This document shows, piece after piece, positions 1 to 7,972 of a stretch of DNA of 64,000 nt. Source of the DNA: an uncultured Clostridia bacterium (lineage in GTDB: Bacteria > Bacillota > Clostridia > Oscillospirales > Ruminococcaceae); the NCBI GenBank assembly GCA_947623585.1, contig CANQHA010000007.1, positions 1 to 64,000 of the forward strand, read 5' to 3'. Positions within the stretch are counted from its first letter, which is position 1. Each line of letters begins with the position of its first letter. The notes under the pieces were generated by a model. It saw only the letters and a list, made by a program, of their open reading frames with translations. It ran no database searches and had not been told where the DNA came from. The position numbers were made by a program, and so were the translations under genes.

Positions 1-473
1 CAGAGGGCGGCTTCACCGACGGGCTCTCAATCGCCGGCGAGGAAGGCGTGGAGGCGGTCATCTCGTTCGATCCCGCCAACCGCGCACAGAACACCGCCGT
101 CTGGGCGAAGGCCGGCAAGCTCCTCGGCGTCCTCCACGACCTGAACGTCGAAACGGGCGCAGAGGTGGCAAGCGTCGCGTCCCTCCAACTCATCAAAGAC
201 GAGGAGGCCGCGAGCGAGGAGCCGCTCATCGCACAGGCCGGCAAGCTGGCAGATCTCGACGGCTTCTCCCTCGGAGAACTGACAGAGACGACGATCATCT
301 ACTACGACTTCAGCGGCTTCACATGGTCGCCGCAGGTCGAGGCGGGCAACGCCAAAGACCGCGACGACATCCTCGCGAAGCTGCGGGAGGAAGAAAACGA
401 GTTCTTCGACTGGCTCGAAGAATGGCTAAGGCAGAAGGAGGTGGGCGCGTATGACCGTATCAGTATTTATTAA
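1..473 (+). CDS. Phage tail tape-measure protein, C-terminal end (5' truncated by window edge)
   Basis: The reading frame is open from base 3, with no start codon needed: the first codons read EGGFTDGLSIAGEEG, so the GTG at 48 is not the real start. A glycine-rich stretch followed by SIAGEEGVEAVISFD is typical of the C-terminal end of tape-measure proteins of clostridial tailed phages, which set tail length and sit inside the tail tube. About 156 residues are visible, ending in an acidic, probably helical tail. The next gene (tail protein X-like) starts inside its last 23 bases, which fits a tightly coupled tail operon. The assignment rests on this short motif and on gene order (the tape measure precedes X and D in P2-like phages); the bulk of the protein lies outside the window. 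Confidence 0.75.
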   Translation, partial: EGGFTDGLSIAGEEGVEAVISFDPANRAQNTAVWAKAGKLLGVLHDLNVETGAEVASVASLQLIKDEEAASEEPLIAQAGKLADLDGFSLGELTETTIIYYDFSGFTWSPQVEAGNAKDRDDILAKLREEENEFFDWLEEWLRQKEVGAYDRISIY

Positions 474-675
474 CTACCGCACGCGAGTCGGCGACACGTT
501 CGACGCGCTCGCCCTTCAAGTCTACAACGACGAGAAGATGGCGCACCACATCATCGAGGCGAACCCGGACTTCTCTGACGTCATCATTTTCGAGGAGTCC
601 GTGCTCCTGAAGATCCCGATCTTCGAGGACACGGAGCTCCCTGAGACGCTGGCGCCGTGGAGGCGAGGGCTATGA
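451..675 (+). CDS. Tail protein X-like, LysM-type baseplate protein
   Basis: A 74-residue protein with one LysM-like fold: RVGDTFDALALQVYND, then HHIIEANPDF, then LLKIPIF near the end. This is the pattern of P2 gpX-type proteins (TxxGDTxDxIAxxxYG...IxEANP...V..IP), which join tail tube and baseplate. The ATG at 451 lies inside the end of the tape-measure gene and has GGAGG at 437-441. The stop TGA at 673-675 overlaps the ATG of the next gene. Order tape measure - X - D matches P2-like contractile-tail phages. Confidence 0.8.
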   Translation: MTVSVFINYRTRVGDTFDALALQVYNDEKMAHHIIEANPDFSDVIIFEESVLLKIPIFEDTELPETLAPWRRGL

Positions 676-1592
676 AACTTCTCTACGAAGGCATCGACAT
701 CGCCGGAAAGATCTCAATCAACCGCTGCGAGCATGAAACAAACGCGGAGAGGGAGTGCGACCGCCTCCTCCTCCGCTTCAATGACGCGGAGGGCCTCTGG
801 GACTTCTGGAAACCCGTCAGGGGCGAAAAGGTGCAGCTCGTCGACGGCGCCGATGACACCGGGATCATGTATATCACGAGCATCGAGCCGGAAAACGGGC
901 TTTTTACCCTACGGGCCATGTCAATGCCGCTGAGCGGCGAGACCGTGACGAGCCGGTCGTGGGAGGACGTGAGACTGCTCCAGATCGGGCAGGACATCGC
1001 GGGCAAGCACGGCCTGAAGTTTAAGACCTACGGCGTCACGGATCGCGTCTACAAGTACATCAAGCAGGAGCGCATGACGGACTTCGAGTTCCTTCACTGG
1101 CGCTGCCAGCTGGAGGGCTGCGCGATGATCATATACGACGGCGCGCTGATCCTCTACGACGAACACCAAACGGAAAGCCAAGCGGCGACCGACACGATCG
1201 AGGTCGGCGCCGACGGCTTTTTCCGATACAAAGACGAGTCCGCCACATCCTACGGATCGGCGGAAATCGTGAGCGGGAACTTCCGCGGCACCGCAAAGGA
1301 CGCCAACGGGAACGCCGGCCGGATCCTTCGCCCGAAGAAGGCGATCGACTGCACCAGCAACTCGGAGGCGCTGCGCTTCGCGAAGGGCCTGCTCAGACAG
1401 GCAAACAAAAACGCCCGGACGGGCACCTTCCGGCGGAAGCTCTCGCGAGCCTACGCCGCCGGCAGCGTCGTCAATCTCAAAACCGGGAAGGCGTCGAACT
1501 GGGACGGGAAGATCTTCATCACCCGCACCCGGCACGACTTCCTCACGGGCGAAACAAAGGTATTTTTTCGGAAACCGCTGGAGGGCTACTAA
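672..1592 (+). CDS. Late control protein D-like baseplate hub protein
   Basis: 306 residues. The ATG at 672 overlaps the previous stop (ATGA) and is preferred over an in-frame upstream start at 657. The sequence has the layout of gpD/gp27-like hub proteins: an N-terminal beta-rich domain with a typical electrophilic-domain feel (MKLLYEGIDIAGKISINRC), a middle part with QERMTDFEFLHWRCQLEG, which resembles the 'sdfeFlqrLaee.g' motif of the family, and a C-terminal part with GSVVNLKTGKASNWDGKIFI and a TRTRHDF stretch close to the end, like the usual VxHxxxxxG motif. It would form the hub at the tail tip above the spike, whose gene follows immediately. Confidence comes from the motif and from gene order. 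Confidence 0.75.
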   Translation: MKLLYEGIDIAGKISINRCEHETNAERECDRLLLRFNDAEGLWDFWKPVRGEKVQLVDGADDTGIMYITSIEPENGLFTLRAMSMPLSGETVTSRSWEDVRLLQIGQDIAGKHGLKFKTYGVTDRVYKYIKQERMTDFEFLHWRCQLEGCAMIIYDGALILYDEHQTESQAATDTIEVGADGFFRYKDESATSYGSAEIVSGNFRGTAKDANGNAGRILRPKKAIDCTSNSEALRFAKGLLRQANKNARTGTFRRKLSRAYAAGSVVNLKTGKASNWDGKIFITRTRHDFLTGETKVFFRKPLEGY

Positions 1593-1958
1593 ATGGCAGA
1601 AATTGAAAAGGGCAAAATCAGCACCATCGAAGGGCCGGCCGACGGCAACGGAAACAACACCCGCGCGAGAGTCGTCCCCGATCAGGCCGAGGGCGTCATC
1701 ACGAAGCCGCTGGTCATCCCGGCGCTGCTCCGGGGAGACGCCGGAAAGCTCGAAAAGGGGACGGAGGTCGTGTTCGCGGTTTTCCCGGATCAGACCGGGA
1801 TCATCCTCGACCGCGCCGACGGCGAGTGGTACGGCGTCATCTACGGGAACCTCCGCGTCACGAAGGACATCAAAACGGAGACCATCGAGAGCGTCAACAC
1901 GCACCGCCACGGCGGGATCTATCCCGGAAGCGGCACGACGGACATCCCGCAGGGATAA
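1593..1958 (+). CDS. Baseplate spike protein (gpV/gp45-like, OB-fold)
   Basis: 121 residues, starting on the base after the previous stop. The N-terminal half has the OB-fold pattern of puncturing spikes (RARVVPDQAEGVITKPLVIP, then LEKGTEVVFAVFP and DQTGIIL). The C-terminal part contains VNTHRHGG; in P2 gpV and related spikes an HxH motif near the tip binds iron, and HRH here is in the right place. The spike pierces the cell envelope on tail contraction. It sits between D and W/J/I genes, as in P2-like modules. Confidence 0.7.
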   Translation: MAEIEKGKISTIEGPADGNGNNTRARVVPDQAEGVITKPLVIPALLRGDAGKLEKGTEVVFAVFPDQTGIILDRADGEWYGVIYGNLRVTKDIKTETIESVNTHRHGGIYPGSGTTDIPQG

Positions 1959-1976
1959 CAGCAAAGGAGGCGGCCT

Positions 1977-2732
1977 ATGGGCACTATTGCAACCTTCCAG
2001 ACAACGAAGGGCACCAAAACATGGCAAGTCTCTCCGAGCAGGATCGTCGACCTCGACGGCTTCTCGACGAGCTTCGAGCTCAACGCCGAAAGCAACAAAC
2101 ACGTCGAGGGCTCTCCCCTGAGTAATCAGCGCGGCCTCAAAAAGAAGCCCCTCAGCTTCTCCAGCAACCTCGTCGACGCCGCAGGCGTCAACGTGCGGAG
2201 CGAGTTCGAGAGCTGGGAGTCGTGGATCGGTCTCGCCGGCATCATCAAGATCGGCGGGAAGCGCTTCGGCGCGTCGACGAAGTGGCTGCTCACAGCGGTC
2301 AAGGCGTCGAACGTCCTGATCGATAGCTCCGGCCGCTGGCGGAGGATGACGATCGGCTTCACCTTCGAGGAAAACGACGGCACGGACGGCGCCGGAGAGG
2401 TCGCTGCCGCGGTCAACAAGGCGAGATCCGCCGCAGAGGTCACAGCAAAGTCCGAGGACAAAGCGGCGAAGAAACCGGCGAACACGGCAGTCCAGCAGGC
2501 GCAGAAAACGCCGGCGGCATCCTCGGCGATCGCCCTCAATGACGTTGTGCAGTTCACGGGAGGGCCGCACTATATCAGCAGCACCGCGACGTCCTACAAA
2601 GTAAAGCCGAAAGCCGGGCCCGCAAAGGTAACGGCGATGGCAAAGGGCGCCCGACACCCCTACCACGTCATCCACACCGACAGCTCCTCGACCGTTTACG
2701 GCTGGGTAGACGCTTCACAGATCCACAAGTGA
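1977..2732 (+). CDS. Tail-associated protein with C-terminal bacterial SH3-like domain
   Basis: 251 residues, ATG at 1977 with AGGAGG just upstream. Two parts are visible. Residues 1 to about 140 (GTIATFQTTKGTKTWQVSP...) form an unrecognised beta-rich tail domain, perhaps of the gpU/initiator type given its place between spike and W. An Ala/Lys-rich linker (about 145-185) leads to a C-terminal SH3-like module (about 187-250): DVVQFTGGPHYISS, RHPYHVIHTDSSSTVYGWVD. The same module occurs three times in the endolysin at 10616-12523. In the lysin such modules bind cell wall, so the tail protein may grip peptidoglycan during infection. That role is inference. Confidence 0.55.
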   Translation: MGTIATFQTTKGTKTWQVSPSRIVDLDGFSTSFELNAESNKHVEGSPLSNQRGLKKKPLSFSSNLVDAAGVNVRSEFESWESWIGLAGIIKIGGKRFGASTKWLLTAVKASNVLIDSSGRWRRMTIGFTFEENDGTDGAGEVAAAVNKARSAAEVTAKSEDKAAKKPANTAVQQAQKTPAASSAIALNDVVQFTGGPHYISSTATSYKVKPKAGPAKVTAMAKGARHPYHVIHTDSSSTVYGWVDASQIHK

Positions 2733-2747
2733 CGGAGGGAGGATGCC

Positions 2748-3038
2748 ATGAAGAAAACAGGAAACGGAAACCCGGCGATCTGCGTCACGAACCTTCTGCG
2801 GATCTCCCGCGGGGAAAACCCCTACGAGAGGCTGAAGGGCGTGAGCTTCGCCAAAATCGACGCACCGGCCTCGCAGGCCAGCGCCGACATCATCGAGGAC
2901 GCCGAGTGGATGCTCGGCACCTACGAACCCCGCGCTCAGGTCGACAGCCTCACCATGACGGCAGACGACTCGGAGAGCGGGCAGTTCCGCATCTCGGCGG
3001 AAATCTCAACAGCAAAGGAGGCCGACGCCTATGAGTAA
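2748..3038 (+). CDS. Baseplate assembly protein W-like (gp25-like)
   Basis: 96 residues with GGAGG upstream. The pattern LLRISRGENPYERLKGVSF early and EWMLGTYEPRAQVDSL in the middle, then GQFRISAEIS, matches small W/gp25-type wedge proteins (LLxTxxGExPYxxxxG ... YEPRxxV). Its last eight bases overlap the J-like gene, which is the usual W-J order in contractile phages. Assignment by motif and order. Confidence 0.7.
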   Translation: MKKTGNGNPAICVTNLLRISRGENPYERLKGVSFAKIDAPASQASADIIEDAEWMLGTYEPRAQVDSLTMTADDSESGQFRISAEISTAKEADAYE

Positions 3039-4374
3039 TGAGTTCATAACAACCGACGCGAACCTGATCTATCAGGAGATCATCACCTCGCTGGAGTCGG
3101 GAGTCGACGAGCCTCTATACCCCGGCGACGAGCGCCGGATCTTCGGCGAGGCCCTCGTCGCGGTCATCGTGGCGGCCTATAACGCCATGAACGACGCGGC
3201 ACGACAGAAGATGCTCAGGTATGCCCGCGGGAGCGTTCTCGACGCTCTGGGCGAGCGCGTGGGCGTCGAAAGAATATCCCCGACGGAGTCGATGACGACG
3301 CTCCGCTTCTCAATGAACTCCACCGTCAGCGAGAACGTCATCATCCCCGAAGGCACGAGGGCCACGAGCGACAGCACGCGCTACTTCGCGACGACGGTCG
3401 CGGCGGTCATCGTCGCCGGGGAGACTTCGGTCGACGTCCCTGCTGCGAGCGTCGGAGGCGGGAAAGACTTCAACGGGATCCCGATCGGCGCGATCAACAC
3501 GATCGTCGACCCGGTCGTCTACGTCGACAACGTCACGAACCTCACGGCCACCGCCGGAGGCGACGACGAGGAGGACGACGACAGCCTCCGCGAGAGGATC
3601 AGGATCGCCCCGTCGAGGCTCTCGACAGCCGGCCCGATCAATGCCTACAAATACTGGGCGATGACGGCCGACTCCTCGATCGCCGACGTCTGCGTCAAGA
3701 GCGAGCGGGAAACGCTCACGAGGACGCTCACTGTCACCGGCGGGAAGATCTTCAAGGGCGGCGAGCATCTCCTCCCGGAGACGCTGATCGTCTACAAGCC
3801 AGACGGGCAGCCGGCAACGCCGGACACCGACTACAAGGCGACGTTCGAGGACGACCTGCTGACGATCACGCTGGAACACTCCGGGGCACTCTCCAGCGTG
3901 CAGACGGTCAAGATCGACGTCGACACGACGAACGACGGCATCGTCAAGATCATCCCGATCTGCGACGGCGGCGTCATCCCGGACGAGACGATCCTCGCGA
4001 AAGTGCTCGCGGCGTGCAACGCCTCGGAGGTCAGACCGCTCACGGATCTCGTGAAGGTCGAGGCCCCGCAGGTGCAGGAGTACGACGTCGAGCTCACCTA
4101 CTACACAACACCGGCCGAAGAAAGCGCCTGCATCAACACCATCGAGGCAGCAGGCGGCGCGATCGACCAGTACAACGCATGGCAGAGCTCCACGCTCGGC
4201 CGGCATATCAACCCCGACAAGCTGCGGGCCCTCATCCTCGCACCGACTGAGGAGGGAGCCGTCGGCGCCACGCGCGTCGTGATCACAAGTCCCGTGTTCA
4301 CGGAGCTCTCGGACGTGACGATCGCAAAATTCAGCGGTCGCAAAACCATCCGGCATGAGGTCGTGAGGGCGTAA
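3031..4374 (+). CDS. Baseplate J-like protein (Mu gp47/P2 gpJ family)
   Basis: 447 residues. The N-terminus (NLIYQEIITSLESG), RYARGSVLDALGERVGVERI and the DDSLRERIRIAPSRLSTAGP stretch are the recognisable core of baseplate J proteins, which form the wedge ring. The usual polyserine-free family length is about 300-450, so it looks complete. The C-terminal third holds repeated acidic, beta-rich segments. It overlaps W upstream and shares one base with the I-like gene downstream (TAATG). Confidence 0.85.
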   Translation: MSNEFITTDANLIYQEIITSLESGVDEPLYPGDERRIFGEALVAVIVAAYNAMNDAARQKMLRYARGSVLDALGERVGVERISPTESMTTLRFSMNSTVSENVIIPEGTRATSDSTRYFATTVAAVIVAGETSVDVPAASVGGGKDFNGIPIGAINTIVDPVVYVDNVTNLTATAGGDDEEDDDSLRERIRIAPSRLSTAGPINAYKYWAMTADSSIADVCVKSERETLTRTLTVTGGKIFKGGEHLLPETLIVYKPDGQPATPDTDYKATFEDDLLTITLEHSGALSSVQTVKIDVDTTNDGIVKIIPICDGGVIPDETILAKVLAACNASEVRPLTDLVKVEAPQVQEYDVELTYYTTPAEESACINTIEAAGGAIDQYNAWQSSTLGRHINPDKLRALILAPTEEGAVGATRVVITSPVFTELSDVTIAKFSGRKTIRHEVVRA

Positions 4375-5579
4375 TGCGAGTAAAGACCGCGGACGTCCTC
4401 AAACTCGTCCCGGAATTTATGCGGGACGACGGAGCGGTAAAGGGACTGGCCGCCGCCGTCAACTCGCTCATCCGCGCGCCCGGCACCCGGATCGACACCG
4501 TCCGCATCTGGGACAAGATCGACGAGCTCACCGATGAGCAGCTCGACGAGCTCGCCTACGAGCTCGACATCGACTGGTACAGCTCTGCGCTCCCGATCGA
4601 GATCAAGCGGAAGCTCGTCAAACACTCCGACCTCACTCACAGCCGGCGCGGAACGCGCTGGGCGGTCGAGGATCTGATCTCCTCGTACTTCGAGGGCTCG
4701 GCGGTCGTCGAGTGGTACGAGCCGGAAGCCCTGACGAACCTCCCGTTCCACTTCGCGATCTGCACGACAGACCGCGACGTCAATGACGCGGAGATCGTCG
4801 ACTTCATGAGGCTCGCGAGCCTCGCGATGCCAGTCAGGTGCAGGATCGACGGCGTCTACTTCGCGGACAAGTACGGCAGCGTGATCGTCGTGCAACACGT
4901 CGACAGCGCTCACTTCTTCCGCCCGAAGAAATGCGGCACAATCCCGCGCCAGTCTACGCTCGGCGGGCTCGTGGACGACTCCGGCGTCGTCGCAGGAGAA
5001 GGATCCGGCGGTCACAAGTTCGACGCGCCCAACGCCGGCACGAAGGTCTCCGGCACATATCCGAGGCCCGGAACGCTCGGCTCCATCACGGACGCCGGAG
5101 CGGTCGCAGGCGAGGGATCTCTCCCGTCCATCTTTGAGCTGGGACACTCCGGCGACGAGATCGCCGGCACGTTCCCGCGGAGGGCGACGATCGGAGAGAC
5201 GACAACCGCCGGAACAGAAGCAGGACAACAGACGGCCGGCTCGCACTTCAACCCGAAGATCGCGGGCACGCTGCCGCGGGCCGGTACTCTCGGCGGCGTG
5301 ATCCCCGGAAACGGAGCGCAGGCCGGAGAAGCGACCGACCCGTCGTTCTTCAAGCCTCGCAAAGCTGAGGGAACCCTCGGCGGAGCGATACCCGGCAGCA
5401 GTACAGAAGCCGGGGAAAGCACGGCGACGTCCTACTTCGCACCAAAACAGGCCGGAACGGAGCAAAAGGCAGAGGGAACGCTCGGATCGGTACAGACCGC
5501 GGAAGCGGCAACCGTCGAGACGAACGACGCCCGGAGCTTCGGCTGCATCAAATGCGGCACCGAAAGGTGTGGCAAATAA
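4374..5579 (+). CDS. Tail protein I-like with a long repeat-bearing C-terminal extension
   Basis: 401 residues. Residues 1 to about 175 match P2 gpI-type baseplate proteins: LKLVPEFMRDDGAVKGLAAA at the start and a gpI-like RRGTRWAVEDLISSYF followed by VVEWYEPEAL. The usual family length is about 180-220. Here the remaining half is a run of six imperfect repeats of about 33-39 residues, each with a (PRxG)TLGG/TIGE turn followed by AGE/AGQ and an S-x-F/FxPxxAGT segment; starts of four PRxxTLG turns lie at 4944, 5061, 5175 and 5274. The extension probably forms a beta-fibre or an attachment platform for the tail-tip genes that follow; that is inference. It ends with a Cys pair (CIKCGTERCGK). Confidence 0.75.
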   Translation: MRVKTADVLKLVPEFMRDDGAVKGLAAAVNSLIRAPGTRIDTVRIWDKIDELTDEQLDELAYELDIDWYSSALPIEIKRKLVKHSDLTHSRRGTRWAVEDLISSYFEGSAVVEWYEPEALTNLPFHFAICTTDRDVNDAEIVDFMRLASLAMPVRCRIDGVYFADKYGSVIVVQHVDSAHFFRPKKCGTIPRQSTLGGLVDDSGVVAGEGSGGHKFDAPNAGTKVSGTYPRPGTLGSITDAGAVAGEGSLPSIFELGHSGDEIAGTFPRRATIGETTTAGTEAGQQTAGSHFNPKIAGTLPRAGTLGGVIPGNGAQAGEATDPSFFKPRKAEGTLGGAIPGSSTEAGESTATSYFAPKQAGTEQKAEGTLGSVQTAEAATVETNDARSFGCIKCGTERCGK

Positions 5580-5600
5580 ATCCGTAAAGGAGGAAAGACG

Positions 5601-5912
5601 ATGGCATTTTACACAACGAACTTTCTGGAAAAGCGCCGGAGATGGTGGATGAGAAACATCTGGCAGGTGCAGGCAGCCGCCGGCGGCACATGGTACACCG
5701 GCGACATCCAGAAAAAGCAACTGGAGGGCGACAAGATCGTCATCCACGCGGTTTTCCCCGCGCTGACGTCGCTCGCGACTACGGTCACGAGCCTCCGCGT
5801 GCTCGACATCGACGGGCAGGTCGCGGCCACGAAAACCGAAAACATCAAAAAGGCAGTCGGTCAGGGCATCCTGATCAAGCTGGAGCTGCCGATCATCGAG
5901 CAGGAGGTGTAA
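5601..5912 (+). CDS. Small tail-tip protein, unknown function
   Basis: 103 residues, ATG at 5601 with AAAGGAGG upstream. I do not recognise the family. The N-terminus is basic and aromatic (KRRRWWMRNIW), followed by a beta-rich body (GTWYTGDIQKKQLEGDK, SLRVLDIDGQVAATKTE) without signal peptide or membrane segment. Its place between the I-like gene and the DGR target suggests a tail-fibre or baseplate accessory role. Strong coding signs: good ribosome site, tight spacing (4 bases) to the next gene. Confidence 0.6.
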   Translation: MAFYTTNFLEKRRRWWMRNIWQVQAAAGGTWYTGDIQKKQLEGDKIVIHAVFPALTSLATTVTSLRVLDIDGQVAATKTENIKKAVGQGILIKLELPIIEQEV

Positions 5913-5916
5913 ACAA

Positions 5917-6330
5917 ATGGCTCTGAAGTACAAGCCCACAATCTGGAAGGACGACGTCCCGGACGTGCAAACCGGCACAGACCTCGACGCCGCTCACTTT
6001 AACAACAACGAGCGCGCAACCTTCGAGGCGCTCGCCCTCGCCGATCTGAACGCCGTGTTCCACAGGTACGCGATGGACGAGGTCGCGCAGGTCGCCGCGG
6101 CGAAGGCGATGGTCATGATGGCGCCCGGCCTCCAGTCGGTCGCGCTGCCCGCCGGCGCTCTCCGTAACACTACGGACTACGACGTCGAGGCGACGGTCGT
6201 CTCCGCTGAGGGCGGCGAGGTCGAGAAGGTAACGATCGGCACGAAGCAGGCCAACGGCTTCAAGGTTTCCTACGAGGGAAGCGCCGAGTCTGCGACGATC
6301 GCGTTCAAAGTGACGGGAGGGATGCTCTAA
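5917..6330 (+). CDS. Putative tail-fibre/tail-tip protein, unknown family
   Basis: 137 residues. The start KYKPTIWKDDVPDVQTGT followed by NNNERATFE resembles the N-terminal 60 residues of many phage fibre proteins that describe a WKDxxxxxGTxxxAxxFNxxE pattern; the C-terminal part (YDVEATVVSAEGGEVEKVT, KVSYEGSAESATIAFKVTGG) is beta-rich. It could join the baseplate to the diversified protein downstream. The stop TAA at 6328-6330 shares its last base with the ATG of the small gene that follows. Confidence 0.55.
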   Translation: MALKYKPTIWKDDVPDVQTGTDLDAAHFNNNERATFEALALADLNAVFHRYAMDEVAQVAAAKAMVMMAPGLQSVALPAGALRNTTDYDVEATVVSAEGGEVEKVTIGTKQANGFKVSYEGSAESATIAFKVTGGML

Positions 6331-6497
6331 TGAACGGCCCGAACGTCATCATCAAAACCGACGAGCAGAAGGCTCACGAGAACAAGGTGCTCGCGTCCTA
6401 CGGCGTGAGACCTGAGCAGGCAACCAAAGAGCAGCGCGAGTGCGCTCGCGAAATCAGCCGGACAACGGCAGAAATTGAAAGGAGGATCAGAAAATGA
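6330..6497 (+). CDS. Very small phage protein, 55 residues, unknown
   Basis: ATG at 6330 shares a base with the previous stop (TAATG) and the TGA at 6495-6497 overlaps the next ATG (ATGA), so the frame fills the gap between two real genes exactly. The product is hydrophilic and probably helical (NVIIKTDEQKAHENKVLAS, RECAREISRTTAEIERRIRK). Similar short charged proteins follow tail-fibre genes in clostridial phages and plugs such as XkdX-type proteins occur there, but I cannot assign it. Confidence 0.6.
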   Translation: MNGPNVIIKTDEQKAHENKVLASYGVRPEQATKEQRECAREISRTTAEIERRIRK

Positions 6498-6805
6498 TCA
6501 TCATCGAGAAAAACGAAGGGAAGAAAGTGGCCTACGAGGTCACGGGCAACAAGATCACATTCGGCGACGACGAGATCACCCTCAACCTCGCGAAATACGA
6601 GCGCGACGAGGAGGTGCAAGTCGACATCTGCCGGAACGATGAGAACATCCTGATCGCAGGGCCCTCGACGTTCTTCGTGGCGAACGTCATCATCCCCGCC
6701 CGCAAATACACGGAGGAGCACGAGCCCGTCCCCTTCAGCATGGAGAACGTGACGCTCGTCCTCTGGGCGCTGATCGACCGCGTCGACGACAGAGAGGAGG
6801 ACTAA
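6494..6805 (+). CDS. Small phage protein, unknown function
   Basis: 103 residues; ATG at 6494 overlaps the preceding stop and AGGAGG lies at about 6480-6485. No recognised motif, signal peptide or membrane segment; acidic overall with beta-strand pattern (KVAYEVTGNKITFGDDEITL) and a hydrophobic C-terminal helix (VTLVLWALIDRV). It ends four bases before the DGR target gene, so it is co-translated with it; a fibre-assembly or chaperone role for the diversified protein is possible but speculative. Confidence 0.55.
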   Translation: MIIIEKNEGKKVAYEVTGNKITFGDDEITLNLAKYERDEEVQVDICRNDENILIAGPSTFFVANVIIPARKYTEEHEPVPFSMENVTLVLWALIDRVDDREED

Positions 6806-6808
6806 GGC

Positions 6809-7948
6809 ATGGCACAGGTAAGCAAGACACCCGTCAGCGACTTCGACGCCGCCGTCCGCCTTCTGAGCGGCGGGACGAACGTCGCGCTCTACAATGACCT
6901 CGGCCTGCCGGGCATCTACGTCATCAAGCCGAAGGGCAACCTCTCGGACGTCATCACGACGGAGAGCATGGGCGTCCATCCGGCCTTCCGCGTGGACGGT
7001 CACGAGATCGACGCCTTCTACATGGGCAAATACCTCGCCGCGGTCTATATGGGCCGCGCGCTCTCCCTCCCGCTTCAGGATCCGAGCGCCTATCAGGTGG
7101 ACGCCTCCGACAAGGGCGACGCCCCGAACACGAACGTCAACTTCGATAACGCGAAGCTCTGGTGCGAGGCGAACGGCCCCGGCTTCCACCTTCCCACCAT
7201 CGCCGAGTATGCGTGGATCGCGCTGCTCGCCCGCAAAAATGAGACCATGCCGCACGGGAACACCAACTACGGCGCATCCAGCGACGCGGCCTTCGAGAAG
7301 GGCATCGGCTCCACATACGGATCCGACGGCAGAGTAAACCGCACGCTCACCGGCTCCGGCCCCGTCTCGTGGAACGACAACGGGAAGCCCGACGGGATCA
7401 GCGACATCTGCGGAAACGTCTGGGAGTGGCAGGGCGGCTACCGCATCGTCGAGGGCGAGCTCCAGTTCTTCGCGGACAATGACGCCGCGATGCAGTGGCA
7501 GCAGAACGCCGAGAGCTCCCTCTGGAAGGCTATGCTCCCGGACGGCACTCTCGTCGCACCCGGCACGGCCGGCACCCTCAAATGGGACTACACGGCCGAC
7601 CCCGGCACCGAAAGCGCCGCGAAGGCGTTCCGCCTGAACACGACGATCCAGTTCAAGCAGACCGTCGAGGCGCCCTACGGCGGCCAGACCATGCAGACCC
7701 TCACCGCCGCGCCCGGCGTCAATATCCCGGAGCGCCTGATCGCCCTCGGCATCATGCCCGAAAGCGGAAAGGCCAACTACGGAGGCGACTGGGCGTACAT
7801 GAGGAACATGGGCGAGCGGCTCGGCTTCCGCGGGGGCTACTGGGGCGACGGCGCGTACGCTGGTGTGTTCGGCCTCCTCGGCGCCTATCCCCGCTCCCCC
7901 GTCGACGCGAGCTTCGGCTTCCGGCCCGCTTTTATTCCGACACCCTGA
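6809..7948 (+). CDS. DGR target (variable) protein, FGE-sulfatase/C-type-lectin fold, likely receptor-binding tail tip
   Basis: 379 residues. The second half carries the formylglycine-generating-enzyme (FGE) signature: FHLPTIAEYAWIALLA at about 134-150 and CGNVWEW at 201-207, then a C-terminal LGFRGG...GFRPAF block. FGE/C-type-lectin folds are the usual scaffold of DGR variable proteins (for example BPP-1 Mtd and the Treponema TvpA). Residues 337-374 are encoded by the variable repeat (7816-7931); the 14 residues 340, 344, 346, 347, 350, 355, 357, 359, 360, 364, 366, 367, 368 and 369 differ from what the template would encode, all through adenine changes. The protein follows tail-tip genes and precedes avd, so it most likely displays a variable ligand-binding surface on the phage tail. 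No catalytic role is implied: FGE-like DGR proteins are binders. Confidence 0.93.
   Translation: MAQVSKTPVSDFDAAVRLLSGGTNVALYNDLGLPGIYVIKPKGNLSDVITTESMGVHPAFRVDGHEIDAFYMGKYLAAVYMGRALSLPLQDPSAYQVDASDKGDAPNTNVNFDNAKLWCEANGPGFHLPTIAEYAWIALLARKNETMPHGNTNYGASSDAAFEKGIGSTYGSDGRVNRTLTGSGPVSWNDNGKPDGISDICGNVWEWQGGYRIVEGELQFFADNDAAMQWQQNAESSLWKAMLPDGTLVAPGTAGTLKWDYTADPGTESAAKAFRLNTTIQFKQTVEAPYGGQTMQTLTAAPGVNIPERLIALGIMPESGKANYGGDWAYMRNMGERLGFRGGYWGDGAYAGVFGLLGAYPRSPVDASFGFRPAFIPTP
7816..7931 (+). repeat. DGR variable repeat (VR)
   Basis: 116 bp at the 3' end of the target gene, aligned without gaps to the template repeat exactly 600 bp downstream (8416-8531). It differs at 19 positions; each differing position is A in the template (template coordinates 8426, 8438, 8444, 8445, 8447, 8456, 8471, 8472, 8477, 8478, 8483, 8484, 8486, 8498, 8499, 8504, 8507, 8511, 8513). 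The 91 non-adenine positions are all identical. The last 18 bp, TCGGCTTCCGGCCCGCT-type and adenine-free, would correspond to the initiation-of-mutagenic-homing (IMH) end. Confidence 0.97.
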
Positions 7949-7972
7949 GCTCTGCGCTCTGGAAATCTGAAA

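Noticed and set aside
921-2675. Long open frame of 584 codons on the minus strand opposite the tail genes
   Set aside because: Caused by high GC at third positions of the plus-strand genes. Its product is Arg/Val/Asp-rich, has no ribosome site and cuts across several well-supported phage genes.
4101-5978. 625-codon minus-strand open frame
   Set aside because: Same shadow effect opposite gpJ/gpI genes; no motif or start signal.
6809-7948. Target considered as an active formylglycine-generating or sulfatase-modifying enzyme
   Set aside because: The fold motif is present but the protein sits in a phage tail module and carries a VR; FGE-like DGR targets act as binding scaffolds.
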